The notes under the pieces are model-generated. The model was given only the letters and a program-made list of their open reading frames with translations, made no database searches and had not been told where the DNA came from. The position numbers were made by a program, and so were the translations under genes. Positions 1 through 8,138 of a DNA stretch of 64,000 nt are shown here, one piece after another. Position 1 is the stretch's first letter; the number at the start of each line of letters is the position of its first letter. The stretch spans positions 62,001 through 126,000 of the forward strand of contig JBIKJA010000002.1 of assembly GCA_044361315.1 (NCBI GenBank). The letters are read 5' to 3'. The DNA is from Crocinitomix sp044361315. GTDB lineage: Bacteria; Bacteroidota; Bacteroidia; Flavobacteriales_D; Crocinitomicaceae.

Positions 1-176
1 TTCTAGAAAAACTTGGGCGCAACGATATTATGGTTATTGCAGGCGGAGTTATACCCGCGCAAGACTATGATTTTTTGTACGCTCAAGGTGTGATGGGAAT
101 TTTTGGTCCTGGTACCAAAATCGCCACAGCGGCCATTGATATTTTAACCATCATGTTAAAATATCATCAAGATTAA
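1..176 (+). CDS. Methylmalonyl-CoA mutase, C-terminal end (partial)
   Basis: The reading frame is open from base 3 and stops at 174-176, giving 57 residues of a gene that begins outside the window. The segment GGVIPAQDYDFLYAQGV followed by GIFGPGT is the hallmark of the last part of the cobalamin-binding domain of methylmalonyl-CoA mutase large chains, which interconvert succinyl-CoA and (R)-methylmalonyl-CoA in propionate metabolism. It ends in the short helix typical of the family. The same domain occurs in other B12 mutases (isobutyryl-CoA, ethylmalonyl-CoA), and only the tail is visible, so the exact substrate is inferred. Confidence 0.85.
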   Translation, partial: LEKLGRNDIMVIAGGVIPAQDYDFLYAQGVMGIFGPGTKIATAAIDILTIMLKYHQD

Positions 177-255
177 CTTGTTAAATATTCGTTAATATCA
201 AGATTTTTGTAACTTTAGGCATCATAATTGAGTTACAGTAAAAAAACATAATAAA

Positions 256-984
256 ATGAAACAGATATTATTCTTATCAATCTTACTATTAGGGTTCTCA
301 TTTTCGGGATCAACTCAACCGCCTTTGTATGATGATTTGCTCATTTATTTCGCGGATGGTGAGTATGAAAAAGTAGTTGATAAAGCGGAAAAATACATCA
401 CAGGAGAAGACACCAAAAATGATGCCTTACCTTATTTGTATTCGGCAAAAGCGAATTACGAAATGTCTAAAGACCAAAAATACAAGGAAGATTTTCCTAA
501 AGCGTTTAATGATGCCATTGGGAATGCTGGTAAAGCAGTAAAAAAAGACAAGGAAGGAACGGTTTTTGCGGACAATATTCAGTTTTTTACTGATCTTAAA
601 ACAGCCGTAGTGGAGGAAATTCGAAATATGGTGGACGCGGGTGATTACAACAGATTAAGAGGTTCTGTCATGAAACTTCAAAAATTAGATCCGGAAGATG
701 TAGGTTCGTACTTTTTATTAACGGCTGCACAATATCAAATTAAAGATAAAGCAAGTGCCAAAGTAACACATAAAACTGCACAAGAAAAATTAGACGCCAT
801 TGAAAGCCTTGAAAATTGGCGACCAATCGATCTAGAAATGTTGAGAATGGGTGTTATTGAATATTCGAAATATTTAGTGCAAATGTCTCAAAAAGATGCA
901 GCGTGCGTACTCTTGAACAAAGTAAAACAATGGTACGAAAAAGATGACACTTTTACGGCTTACTATGATGAAATTTGCAACTAA
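256..984 (+). CDS. Secreted TPR-like protein, function unknown
   Basis: The 242-residue product starts with a cleavable signal peptide (basic MKQ, then a Leu/Phe/Ser-rich core ending near residue 20). The rest is helical, with repeat-like stretches such as the region of residues 25-75 that resemble tetratricopeptide repeats (alternating A/Y/L helices). No enzymatic motif is visible. It stands alone between the mutase tail and a convergent gene, and a strong hairpin terminator follows 18 bases after its stop. A near-consensus -7 box (TAACTTTA, 210-217) lies 38 bases upstream. A periplasmic scaffolding or binding role is plausible but unsupported. Confidence 0.7.
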   Translation: MKQILFLSILLLGFSFSGSTQPPLYDDLLIYFADGEYEKVVDKAEKYITGEDTKNDALPYLYSAKANYEMSKDQKYKEDFPKAFNDAIGNAGKAVKKDKEGTVFADNIQFFTDLKTAVVEEIRNMVDAGDYNRLRGSVMKLQKLDPEDVGSYFLLTAAQYQIKDKASAKVTHKTAQEKLDAIESLENWRPIDLEMLRMGVIEYSKYLVQMSQKDAACVLLNKVKQWYEKDDTFTAYYDEICN

Positions 985-1002
985 GGTTCAATAAAAACAC
1001 AT

Positions 1003-1034
1003 AAAAATCCTTCAGCAATGAGGGATTTTTTTTG
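1003..1034. terminator. Bidirectional rho-independent terminator
   Basis: A perfect 8-bp stem (AAAAATCC at 1003-1010, GGATTTTT at 1023-1030) with a 12-base loop is flanked by A's on the left and T's on the right. It lies between the convergent TPR gene and bioA and abuts the bioA stop codon at 1035, so it can serve both strands. Confidence 0.8.
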
Positions 1035-2324
1035 TTATAGATTTCTAACCCTTGAAAAATCAGTAACAAATTCCAACACCTTTAAATAAACATATTCCAA
1101 TTCTTGTGGGGTAATGCAATAAGGAGGATTAATAAAAATTACATTGCCCAAAGGTCGAATCAATAATTCATTTTCTAAGAAGAATTGATAAGCTTGTAAA
1201 CGCATGTCTGAAAAATAGGAACTCCCCTCACCTACTTCAACTTCTAAAGACAAAATGGTCCCAATGGATTTAGCCGATCGAAAAACGGGGTTATTACCAT
1301 ATTCATCAATAAATCGCTGATGCGATTTAGAAATTTTTTCAATAGCGTCAAGGGTTAATTGGTCTTCAAAAAGATCCAACGACGCGCAAATCGCCGCACA
1401 TGAAAGTGGATTACCAGTAAATGAATGCCCATGCAACAGCGCTTTAATGGTTTCATTTGACAGAAAGGCCTCAAATATTGATTGTGTTGCCACGGTTAAT
1501 CCAATGGGCATTACACCACCAGTGACCCCTTTTGACAAACAAATAATGTCAGGAATTTGTTTCAGTTGATGTGTTGCGAAAAAAGTTCCAGTGCGATAAA
1601 ATCCTGTCATCACTTCATCTGCCACTGTGAGCACATTGTATTTTTTTGCAAAAGAAATAAAGGCATCCAACCATTCGGCTTTATAAATCCGCATGCCTGC
1701 CGCACCTTGAACCAATGGCTCGAATATAAATCCTGCAAACGATTCTGTCGCGAATAAACTTTCTATCTTTTGCAGCACTTCTGAGAAATTTTCTTCGGTT
1801 GGAAAAGGAATAAAATCAACCTCAAAAAACAAATGCTCGAAAGGTGCATTAAAATAGCCTCTTTGCCCAACTGACATAGCCCCAAAAGTATCTCCGTGGT
1901 ATGCTCCTTCGATTGCTAAGAATCGTTTTTTTTCAATCCCTATATTATGCCAATATTGATACACCATTTTAATTGCCACCTCAACACTTGTCGAACCATT
2001 GTCAGAAAAAAACACTTTTTGAAAGCCTGTTGGCAAAATTTTGATAATTCGTCCCGCCACTTCAACCGCTTTAGGATGAGTAACTCCAGCGAAAATAACA
2101 TGATCCAACTCTAAAAATTGAGCGTGAATTTTGGCGGCAATATATTCATTTCCATGCCCATGGTTAATTGTCCACCAAGAAGAATTGACATCCAAATATT
2201 TTTTCCCATCGGCTGAATAGAGCCAAGCTCCTTTTGCTTTTACAATTGGAAGTGGAATTGGCGCTGTTTGCGCCTGCGTAAAGGGATGCCATACAAATTC
2301 TTGATCCTTTGCTAGTAAATCCAT
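1035..2324 (-). CDS. bioA: Adenosylmethionine--8-amino-7-oxononanoate aminotransferase
   Basis: The product makes 7,8-diaminopelargonate in biotin synthesis, using S-adenosylmethionine as amino donor and PLP as cofactor. The 429-residue length fits BioA. It opens with the BioA signature WHPFTQ (residues 12-17), carries SSWW near residue 50, the PLP-phosphate region SDNGSTSVE near 105-115, the DEV aspartate near 235 and the Schiff-base lysine in LSKGVTGG near 265. It is the last gene of a leftward group: its ATG lies one base after the bshB1 stop, so the two are probably co-transcribed. No other bio genes are in the window. Confidence 0.95.
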   Translation of the reverse strand: MDLLAKDQEFVWHPFTQAQTAPIPLPIVKAKGAWLYSADGKKYLDVNSSWWTINHGHGNEYIAAKIHAQFLELDHVIFAGVTHPKAVEVAGRIIKILPTGFQKVFFSDNGSTSVEVAIKMVYQYWHNIGIEKKRFLAIEGAYHGDTFGAMSVGQRGYFNAPFEHLFFEVDFIPFPTEENFSEVLQKIESLFATESFAGFIFEPLVQGAAGMRIYKAEWLDAFISFAKKYNVLTVADEVMTGFYRTGTFFATHQLKQIPDIICLSKGVTGGVMPIGLTVATQSIFEAFLSNETIKALLHGHSFTGNPLSCAAICASLDLFEDQLTLDAIEKISKSHQRFIDEYGNNPVFRSAKSIGTILSLEVEVGEGSSYFSDMRLQAYQFFLENELLIRPLGNVIFINPPYCITPQELEYVYLKVLEFVTDFSRVRNL

Positions 2325-2325
2325 C

Positions 2326-3042
2326 TTATTTCAAATCAAAAAGATCATTTACACCAATTGGACGATCCACGGTAAATCCTTCAGCGAATGGAACGCCAAT
2401 ACTTCTTCCATATTCTCCCCATCTCCCTTTTAAAAAGTCTAAAAATTCTTTGGATGAAATTGGGGTCGATGGTTCCTTCGATTCCGGATTATAAAACTGG
2501 GTCTTATAAGCTAATATTGAAGCTATTTTTTGTTCGATATATGGTGTGATGTCCACCACAAAATCAGGTTTTAAATAATGATCCTGAATATATCCAAACA
2601 CATTTTTCGGACGCCATTTTTCTTGTTTAACTCCCTCATAAAATGTCTCAATCTTTAATAATCCGGCTAAAAAACAAGCCTCTTTTGCTAAAACTGCTCC
2701 TTTTCCATGGTCTGGATGCCGATCCGAATAGGCATTCACCAAAACTATTTCTGGTTGAAAAAAACGAATTTGTTCAATTAACCTCAGTTTGTTTTCTTTT
2801 GAAAAATCGAAAAAGCCATCCCCTAAATTTAAATTAACACGGGCATGAATTCCCATAATTTTTGATGCTTCAGCCGCCTCTTCATAACGCGTTGCGATGG
2901 TGCCGCGCGATCCCAATTCTCCCTCAGTCAAGTCGACAATCGCCACTTTTTTTCCCAAACCTATTTGGTGAATTAATGTCCCAGATGCGGACAATTCAAT
3001 GTCGTCAGGATGTGCGCCAAAAGCTAAAATATCTACTTTCAT
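2326..3042 (-). CDS. bshB1: Bacillithiol biosynthesis deacetylase BshB1
   Basis: A PIG-L/LmbE-family zinc deacetylase of 238 residues. It removes the acetyl group from GlcNAc-malate, the second step of bacillithiol synthesis. The zinc motif AHPDD is at residues 10-14 and the downstream metal/catalytic segment RHPDHGKG is near 108-115. TEGELGSRGT near 40-50 is characteristic of the BshB1 subgroup found in Bacteroidota and Bacillota. It sits 3 bases after the STM3941-type gene and 1 base before bioA, so it is part of the leftward operon. BshA and BshC are not here, which is normal because these genes are usually scattered. Confidence 0.92.
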   Translation of the reverse strand: MKVDILAFGAHPDDIELSASGTLIHQIGLGKKVAIVDLTEGELGSRGTIATRYEEAAEASKIMGIHARVNLNLGDGFFDFSKENKLRLIEQIRFFQPEIVLVNAYSDRHPDHGKGAVLAKEACFLAGLLKIETFYEGVKQEKWRPKNVFGYIQDHYLKPDFVVDITPYIEQKIASILAYKTQFYNPESKEPSTPISSKEFLDFLKGRWGEYGRSIGVPFAEGFTVDRPIGVNDLFDLK

Positions 3043-3045
3043 TTT

Positions 3046-3579
3046 TTATTTATTCGTCCCAAATTTTCCCACATGGCGATTAATTTGCTCCATTAATTCT
3101 GCTAAGTTAGTGGAAAGTACATTGACATTAATCACCACTGGTGTTTTATAAATCGTTAGATTTTGATTCAATAATCGTTTTATCGCCGAATTTTTTGCTC
3201 CTCCAATATATCTATTCGGTTTTTTCACCTTTACAATCAACAATTTAGAACTTGCTGTTGAATGCGTGGTCACCCCTAAAATTTCTTGCCATTTAATGAG
3301 TCCAAAATTAATTGAACTTGACTGATCGTCAATACCAACTTGGCTAATCGACAAGCCTGCCGTTTCTAGTTTAATATAACGCGCATACGTTCCTGACACC
3401 ACTAAAAAGAAAAGCAAGAATGCAAATGAAATCACAGTGAAAATAGTTGGACTCATCCAATTTTGTTCTTGTCCGACCAAATAAATGGCCATAAAAACCA
3501 GAAGCCCCAAAACCGCATACAAAAAGGTCATAAAGATCATTTTTTTTCGGTTGACAGGGATAAAAATTGAAGTTGACAT
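3046..3579 (-). CDS. STM3941-type two-helix membrane protein
   Basis: A 177-residue protein with two hydrophobic helices (about residues 14-35 and 42-66) followed by a soluble domain of beta-strands. The layout (two TM segments, then a PH-like domain starting LETAGLSI and containing IKWQEILGV) resembles the conserved STM3941 family of unknown function. It lies between the glycosyltransferase (3 bases upstream) and bshB1 (3 bases downstream), strongly suggesting co-transcription. No catalytic residues are evident, and a bacillithiol connection would be guesswork. Confidence 0.7.
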   Translation of the reverse strand: MSTSIFIPVNRKKMIFMTFLYAVLGLLVFMAIYLVGQEQNWMSPTIFTVISFAFLLFFLVVSGTYARYIKLETAGLSISQVGIDDQSSSINFGLIKWQEILGVTTHSTASSKLLIVKVKKPNRYIGGAKNSAIKRLLNQNLTIYKTPVVINVNVLSTNLAELMEQINRHVGKFGTNK

Positions 3580-3582
3580 TGG

Positions 3583-4971
3583 CTAATTAGTTTTGTTTTT
3601 AAAAAATTCTTTGAATTGAATTCCAACAGGCGAGGCTTCATTTGGTTGTTTCCAATTTCGCCAAATCTCAACAAATAAAACCAAGTACACAGAAACATAT
3701 TCAGCTACTTGCAAGAAGGGATTTGCTTTAAACTCAGGATTGGAATATGCGAAATAACTCAACATTACCACAATCGACCAAACGAGGGCAAATTTGTACT
3801 GTGTGAAAATAGACATCACTAAAATCATGCTTAGATACCACGGATGAACTGTCGATGCCATGCTGTAATAAATCATCAAGGCAAACATCATTCCTTTAAA
3901 AATGTCTAGCTCGTTGCGGTAGGCTTTGAATACCGCTAAGGTCAAAATTCCGATAGTAGCAATAGAAGACAAAATTGGACCAGTTGTTAAAATTGGATCC
4001 CATCCATTTATTGCTAATCCAATTTCGCTTACCAGCGCCGAAATACTCCCGTTAAATTGAAATCGAATAAAATATTCTTGAACACTTTGCATCATATTTC
4101 CAAAAAATTCAGGTGTTAATAAAATTCCTCCTACCGCTAATAATGTAAAGGCCACCATCGCCGAAAAACCAAGACTTATTTTCCAACCCATTTTTTTAAA
4201 GACAAAAGGAATTAACATCAACGGAATCAGTTTAATTTGAACTGCTAAACCAAAAAACATTCCTCCTGTAATCCATGAATTTTTTAGAACAAAATAAATG
4301 GAAGCGAGCAATAAGAAAATCATCACGCCTTCAAAATGAATATTGCCTGAAAATTCTAAAATAATGAATGGATTTAGTGCATATAGCCAAATTTTATGTG
4401 CCGAAACTCCCAAGTGAATGGCAATTTTTCTCGCAAAATAAATTGCCCCAAGATCTGCCAACAATAAAACAACTTTAAAAAATAGGACGTTCACAACTAT
4501 GCTGTCAGAAAAATAAGCCGGTATAAAAAAAATCAATTGATTAAGAACCGGATAACAAGTGTAATGAGATGCCGATAATTCACCCATTCCATGAAATAAA
4601 ATCCTTTTATACTGATCGCCCAAAAAATCGGAATGTGAAATTAATTCATTCGGCGTATGTGCAAACGGATTAATCCCATTCGTCATTAATTCACCATCCC
4701 AAACAAACCGGTAAAAATCATTGGAGAGTTGGGGAGCGGAAAAAAGCAAAATTAATCGTACGACGATGGCTAAAATTAAAAAATGAGTAAATTTTAGTTG
4801 CCATTTATTTAACCACAAGACATAAAATATGACAAACAAACCTAAATATTGAGCGATAAAAAAAGTGAAGTTTTCGCGGGGTGTTTGATAGCCTATACTC
4901 CACACCAACAGGCACATTACAAGTGATATTAGTAAGGGTAAAACGATGCTTGAAAATAGAGTTTTTGACAT
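3583..4971 (-). CDS. Multi-spanning GT87/mannosyltransferase-like membrane glycosyltransferase
   Basis: A 462-residue polytopic membrane protein with about twelve hydrophobic segments. The first extracytoplasmic loop contains NDFYRFVWDGELMTNGINPF near residues 85-105, the acidic loop motif of GT-C polyprenol-phosphate-sugar-dependent transferases (GT87/DUF2029). Such enzymes move mannose or similar sugars onto glycans outside the cytoplasmic membrane. I place the start at ATG 4971 (MSKTLF); a GTG fifteen bases upstream is possible but adds residues without hydrophobic character. It heads the leftward operon with the STM3941-type gene, bshB1 and bioA. Sugar donor and acceptor cannot be read from sequence. 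Confidence 0.75.
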   Translation of the reverse strand: MSKTLFSSIVLPLLISLVMCLLVWSIGYQTPRENFTFFIAQYLGLFVIFYVLWLNKWQLKFTHFLILAIVVRLILLFSAPQLSNDFYRFVWDGELMTNGINPFAHTPNELISHSDFLGDQYKRILFHGMGELSASHYTCYPVLNQLIFFIPAYFSDSIVVNVLFFKVVLLLADLGAIYFARKIAIHLGVSAHKIWLYALNPFIILEFSGNIHFEGVMIFLLLASIYFVLKNSWITGGMFFGLAVQIKLIPLMLIPFVFKKMGWKISLGFSAMVAFTLLAVGGILLTPEFFGNMMQSVQEYFIRFQFNGSISALVSEIGLAINGWDPILTTGPILSSIATIGILTLAVFKAYRNELDIFKGMMFALMIYYSMASTVHPWYLSMILVMSIFTQYKFALVWSIVVMLSYFAYSNPEFKANPFLQVAEYVSVYLVLFVEIWRNWKQPNEASPVGIQFKEFFKNKTN

Positions 4972-5043
4972 GGTATATTGTAACACTGTTAAAACAAGAA
5001 TGTAAAAATCTACATTTTATCGCAATTTGAATGAAAAAAAAAT

Positions 5044-5051
5044 TAATTTTG
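5044..5051 (+). promoter_or_regulatory. -7 promoter box of the yfgM-like/ribH operon
   Basis: TAATTTTG matches TAnnTTTG. It lies inside an upstream in-frame ATG extension (from 5031), so a transcript from this box can only use the ATG at 5073, giving a leader of about 17 nt. Confidence 0.6.
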
Positions 5052-5072
5052 TGGGATATTTCGAAAATAAAG

Positions 5073-5741
5073 ATGGCAAAGAATAATAAACAAGAAAAAG
5101 CTCAAACTCAGGAAAATCTAACCTCTACTGAGAGTTTTATCGATAAATATAAAAAACCGCTAATGATTGGTGGTGGTGCGATTGTAGTGATCGTCCTAGG
5201 TATAATTGGATATCAAAAATTTGTCAAAGAACCTCACGAAGAGGAATCCAAAGAAGCTTATTGGAACGCATTTTATGAATTCCAAAATGACTCGTTAGAA
5301 TTAGCTGCAAATGGAAATGAGAATTTTCAAGGCATGATTGAAATTGCTGATGAGTATGAAGGCACTTCTGGTGGAGATATTGCAAATTATACGCTTGGTG
5401 TAAAAGCAATGGCTGACGGTGAATTTCAAGGTGCAATCGATTTTTTCGACAAATGTGATTTTGAAGATGTGGTGGTTGGTACTTTAGTGATTGGCTTAAA
5501 AGGCGATTGTTTGGTTGAACTTGACCAATTAGAAGAAGCTGTGAAATTATTTGACAAAGCGGCTGGTCGTGAGCAAAATGAATTTACTACGCCAATGTTC
5601 TTAAAAAAAGCTGGAATCACTTATGAAGCGTTAGGAAACAAAGAAAAAGCGTTGACCGCTTACACCAAGATCAAGGATAAATGGCAAAAAAGCGAAGAAT
5701 CGATAGATATTGATAAATATATAGCTCGCGTAGAAAAATAA
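5073..5741 (+). CDS. YfgM-like TPR membrane protein
   Basis: The 222-residue protein has a charged cytoplasmic N-terminus rich in K, N and Q, one membrane helix (about residues 31-51, GGGAIVVIVLGIIGYQ) and an extracytoplasmic helical domain with TPR-type repeats (for example AVKLFDKAAGR and AGITYEALGNKEKALTAY). This is the architecture of YfgM/YfgC-type proteins that sit beside the SecYEG translocon. The start at 5073 is chosen because a -7 box lies at 5044-5051. The stop overlaps the ribH start by one base, so the two are translationally linked. The chaperone role is inferred from architecture. Confidence 0.8.
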   Translation: MAKNNKQEKAQTQENLTSTESFIDKYKKPLMIGGGAIVVIVLGIIGYQKFVKEPHEEESKEAYWNAFYEFQNDSLELAANGNENFQGMIEIADEYEGTSGGDIANYTLGVKAMADGEFQGAIDFFDKCDFEDVVVGTLVIGLKGDCLVELDQLEEAVKLFDKAAGREQNEFTTPMFLKKAGITYEALGNKEKALTAYTKIKDKWQKSEESIDIDKYIARVEK

Positions 5742-6235
5742 TGGCAACTGCTGGTCACAATTTATCTATTTACGATAAAAATAACCTTCCTTCTGCGGCA
5801 GACTATACGATTGGAATTGTAGTTGCTGAATGGAATGACGATATTACTTCCCGTTTACTTGAAGGTGCTTTACAAGCGTTAAAAGAAAATGGGGTTAAGA
5901 AAAAAAACATCGTTGTTAAGCATGTGCCTGGCGCATTCGAACTACCTCTCGGTTGCCAATTCTTATTAGAAAGTGATGATTCGATTGATGGGGTAATTGC
6001 CATTGGTTGTGTAATTCAAGGAGAGACAAAACATTTTGACTTTGTTTGTCAAGGAACGACACAAGGAATAATGTCCTTAAATTTAGAGTACAATACACCG
6101 ATTACTTTTTGTTTATTGACCGATAACACCAAAGAACAATCCTTGGATCGTTCTGGTGGTAAACACGGGAATAAAGGAGTTGAATGCGCGGTAGCTGTTT
6201 TAAAAATGATCGCCTTACAAGAAGAGCTAAACTAG
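5741..6235 (+). CDS. ribH: 6,7-dimethyl-8-ribityllumazine synthase
   Basis: The 164-residue enzyme condenses 5-amino-6-ribitylaminouracil with dihydroxybutanone phosphate, the penultimate riboflavin step. Signatures are visible in order: VVAEWND (about 27-33, substrate binding), VPGAFELPLGCQFL (about 63-76), IGCVIQGETKHFDFV with the catalytic His (about 88-102) and a C-terminal LLTDNTKEQSLDRSGG segment. The first residues are less conserved than the family core. The stop/start overlap TAATG with the upstream gene suggests coupling. No FMN riboswitch was seen upstream; other rib genes lie elsewhere. Confidence 0.95.
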   Translation: MATAGHNLSIYDKNNLPSAADYTIGIVVAEWNDDITSRLLEGALQALKENGVKKKNIVVKHVPGAFELPLGCQFLLESDDSIDGVIAIGCVIQGETKHFDFVCQGTTQGIMSLNLEYNTPITFCLLTDNTKEQSLDRSGGKHGNKGVECAVAVLKMIALQEELN

Positions 6236-6357
6236 TTTTTCATTTTTTTTATCACTTTTCAATCTTTTTCCATTCGTGCAAACAATTAGTCTTTACCTTA
6301 TTGAAAATGTTTTCAATAATTATTTTCCTTTTTTAAAGAATCTCCTCAAATTTCGAC

Positions 6358-6365
6358 TACCTTTG
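6358..6365 (+). promoter_or_regulatory. -7 promoter box of pyrG
   Basis: TACCTTTG is an exact TAnnTTTG match 25 bases upstream of the pyrG ATG. The preceding 100 bases are T-rich without a clear TTTG -33 element. Confidence 0.6.
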
Positions 6366-6390
6366 TCTCCCGTAGTTACATTTTAAGATT

Positions 6391-8037
6391 ATGTCTAATT
6401 CAACAAAATACATCTTTGTAACCGGCGGGGTCACATCTTCTCTGGGAAAAGGAATTATTTCAGCTTCACTGGCTAAACTTCTTCAAGCAAGAGGATACAC
6501 GGTGACCATTCAAAAACTAGATCCTTACATCAACATTGATCCCGGAACCTTAAATCCTTATGAGCATGGCGAATGTTATGTAACAAACGATGGTGCGGAG
6601 ACAGATTTGGATTTAGGTCATTATGAACGTTTTCTAAATGTACCTACCTCGCAAGCCAACAATGTAACAACAGGACGGATTTATCAGTCTGTGATGGACA
6701 AAGAACGCCGCGGGGAGTTTTTAGGAAAAACGGTTCAAGTAATTCCTCACATTACCGACGAAATTAAAGAACGCATCCAAATCCTTGGTAATTCAGGTGA
6801 TTTTGAAATAGTAATTACTGAAATTGGTGGAACCGTTGGTGACATCGAATCCTTGCCATATATCGAATCCGTTCGGCAAATGATGTGGGAATTCCCAGAC
6901 GATTGTTTGGTGATTCACTTAACTTTAGTTCCTTATTTAAAGGCTGCGGGTGAGCTCAAAACAAAACCGACACAACATTCAGTAAAATCGTTGTTAGAAG
7001 TTGGTGTTCAACCCGATATTTTAGTTTGTCGAACCGAATACCCAATCGATCATACGATTAGAAGAAAAATTGCCCGTTTTTGTAATGTCAACCCAACTGC
7101 CGTGATTGAATCCATTGATGCTGATTCGATTTACGAAGTTCCTTTGTTAATGCAAGCAGAGGAATTAGATAAGGTGGTGCTTCAAAAATTGGATTTACCA
7201 ACAAAAGGCGAACCAGATTTGACCGAATGGAAAGGCTTCTTGAATCGTTTAAAAAATCCCAAAAACAAAGTAAAAATTGGATTGGTGGGAAAATACATCG
7301 AATTAAAAGATTCTTATAAATCGATTGTGGAAGCTTTTGTTCATGCTGGAGCGTATCACGAATGCGAAGTTGAATTAAAATGGATTCATGCGGACCATTT
7401 AACCGATGAAAACATTCCGCAAGAGTTTGAAGGATTAAACGGTGTATTAGTTGCACCAGGATTTGGATCAAGAGGAATTAAAGGGAAAATTTCAGCCATT
7501 CAATATGTTCGAGAGAATAATATTCCATTTTTTGGGATTTGTTTAGGAATGCAGTGTGCGGTGATTGAATTCGCTAGAAACGTTCTAGGATGGAAAGATG
7601 CGCATACAACAGAAATTGCGGATGATTGCAAATATCCAGTGATTTCGATGATGGAAGAACAAAAAGGAATCATCCAAAAAGGAGGAACGATGCGTTTGGG
7701 TTCGTATAACTGTAAATTATTGGATGGCACAAAAGTATCCAAAGCATATAACGAAGAAATTATTTCAGAAAGACATCGCCATAGATACGAATTCAATAAT
7801 GCTTATCTGGCTGATTTTGAAGCTAAAGGAATGATTTCAACAGGAAAAAATCCAGAAACCGGATTAGTTGAAGTAGTTGAAATTCCTGAGCATCCTTGGT
7901 TTGTTGGAACTCAATTTCACCCTGAATACAAGAGCACCGTGGAAAAACCACAACCTCTCTTTTTAGCATTTGTCAAAGCAGCAATTGCAAATAAAAAATT
8001 GGTTGCGGAAAATATACCATCGCATCAAACGTCCTAA
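6391..8037 (+). CDS. pyrG: CTP synthase
   Basis: The 548-residue enzyme makes CTP from UTP, ATP and glutamine. The N-terminal synthetase domain begins with TGGVTSSLGKGI (P-loop, about 10-21) and contains LDPYINIDPGTLNPYEHGE (about 42-60). The C-terminal class I glutaminase domain has its nucleophile Cys in FGICLGMQCA (near 380) and the His/Glu pair in QFHPEYKS (near 512). Length and domain order are typical. It is preceded by its own promoter box and followed by yidC after 101 bases, so the two may be separate units. Confidence 0.98.
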   Translation: MSNSTKYIFVTGGVTSSLGKGIISASLAKLLQARGYTVTIQKLDPYINIDPGTLNPYEHGECYVTNDGAETDLDLGHYERFLNVPTSQANNVTTGRIYQSVMDKERRGEFLGKTVQVIPHITDEIKERIQILGNSGDFEIVITEIGGTVGDIESLPYIESVRQMMWEFPDDCLVIHLTLVPYLKAAGELKTKPTQHSVKSLLEVGVQPDILVCRTEYPIDHTIRRKIARFCNVNPTAVIESIDADSIYEVPLLMQAEELDKVVLQKLDLPTKGEPDLTEWKGFLNRLKNPKNKVKIGLVGKYIELKDSYKSIVEAFVHAGAYHECEVELKWIHADHLTDENIPQEFEGLNGVLVAPGFGSRGIKGKISAIQYVRENNIPFFGICLGMQCAVIEFARNVLGWKDAHTTEIADDCKYPVISMMEEQKGIIQKGGTMRLGSYNCKLLDGTKVSKAYNEEIISERHRHRYEFNNAYLADFEAKGMISTGKNPETGLVEVVEIPEHPWFVGTQFHPEYKSTVEKPQPLFLAFVKAAIANKKLVAENIPSHQTS

Positions 8038-8138
8038 ATAAAAAGCTTGAGCATTTAGTGGTCAAACCTTATACAAAGAACAGAATAAATACTAATTTTA
8101 CACACTCGCAGAAATTGTGAGGTGTTAATTTTTAAAGA

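Noticed and set aside
5031..5072. ATG-initiated extension of the YfgM-like protein
   Set aside because: The extension contains a -7 box and encodes residues unlike the charged cytoplasmic start expected for the family.
7088..7471. Minus-strand open frame of 127 codons
   Set aside because: It is an antisense shadow of pyrG; all conserved CTP synthase motifs are on the plus strand.
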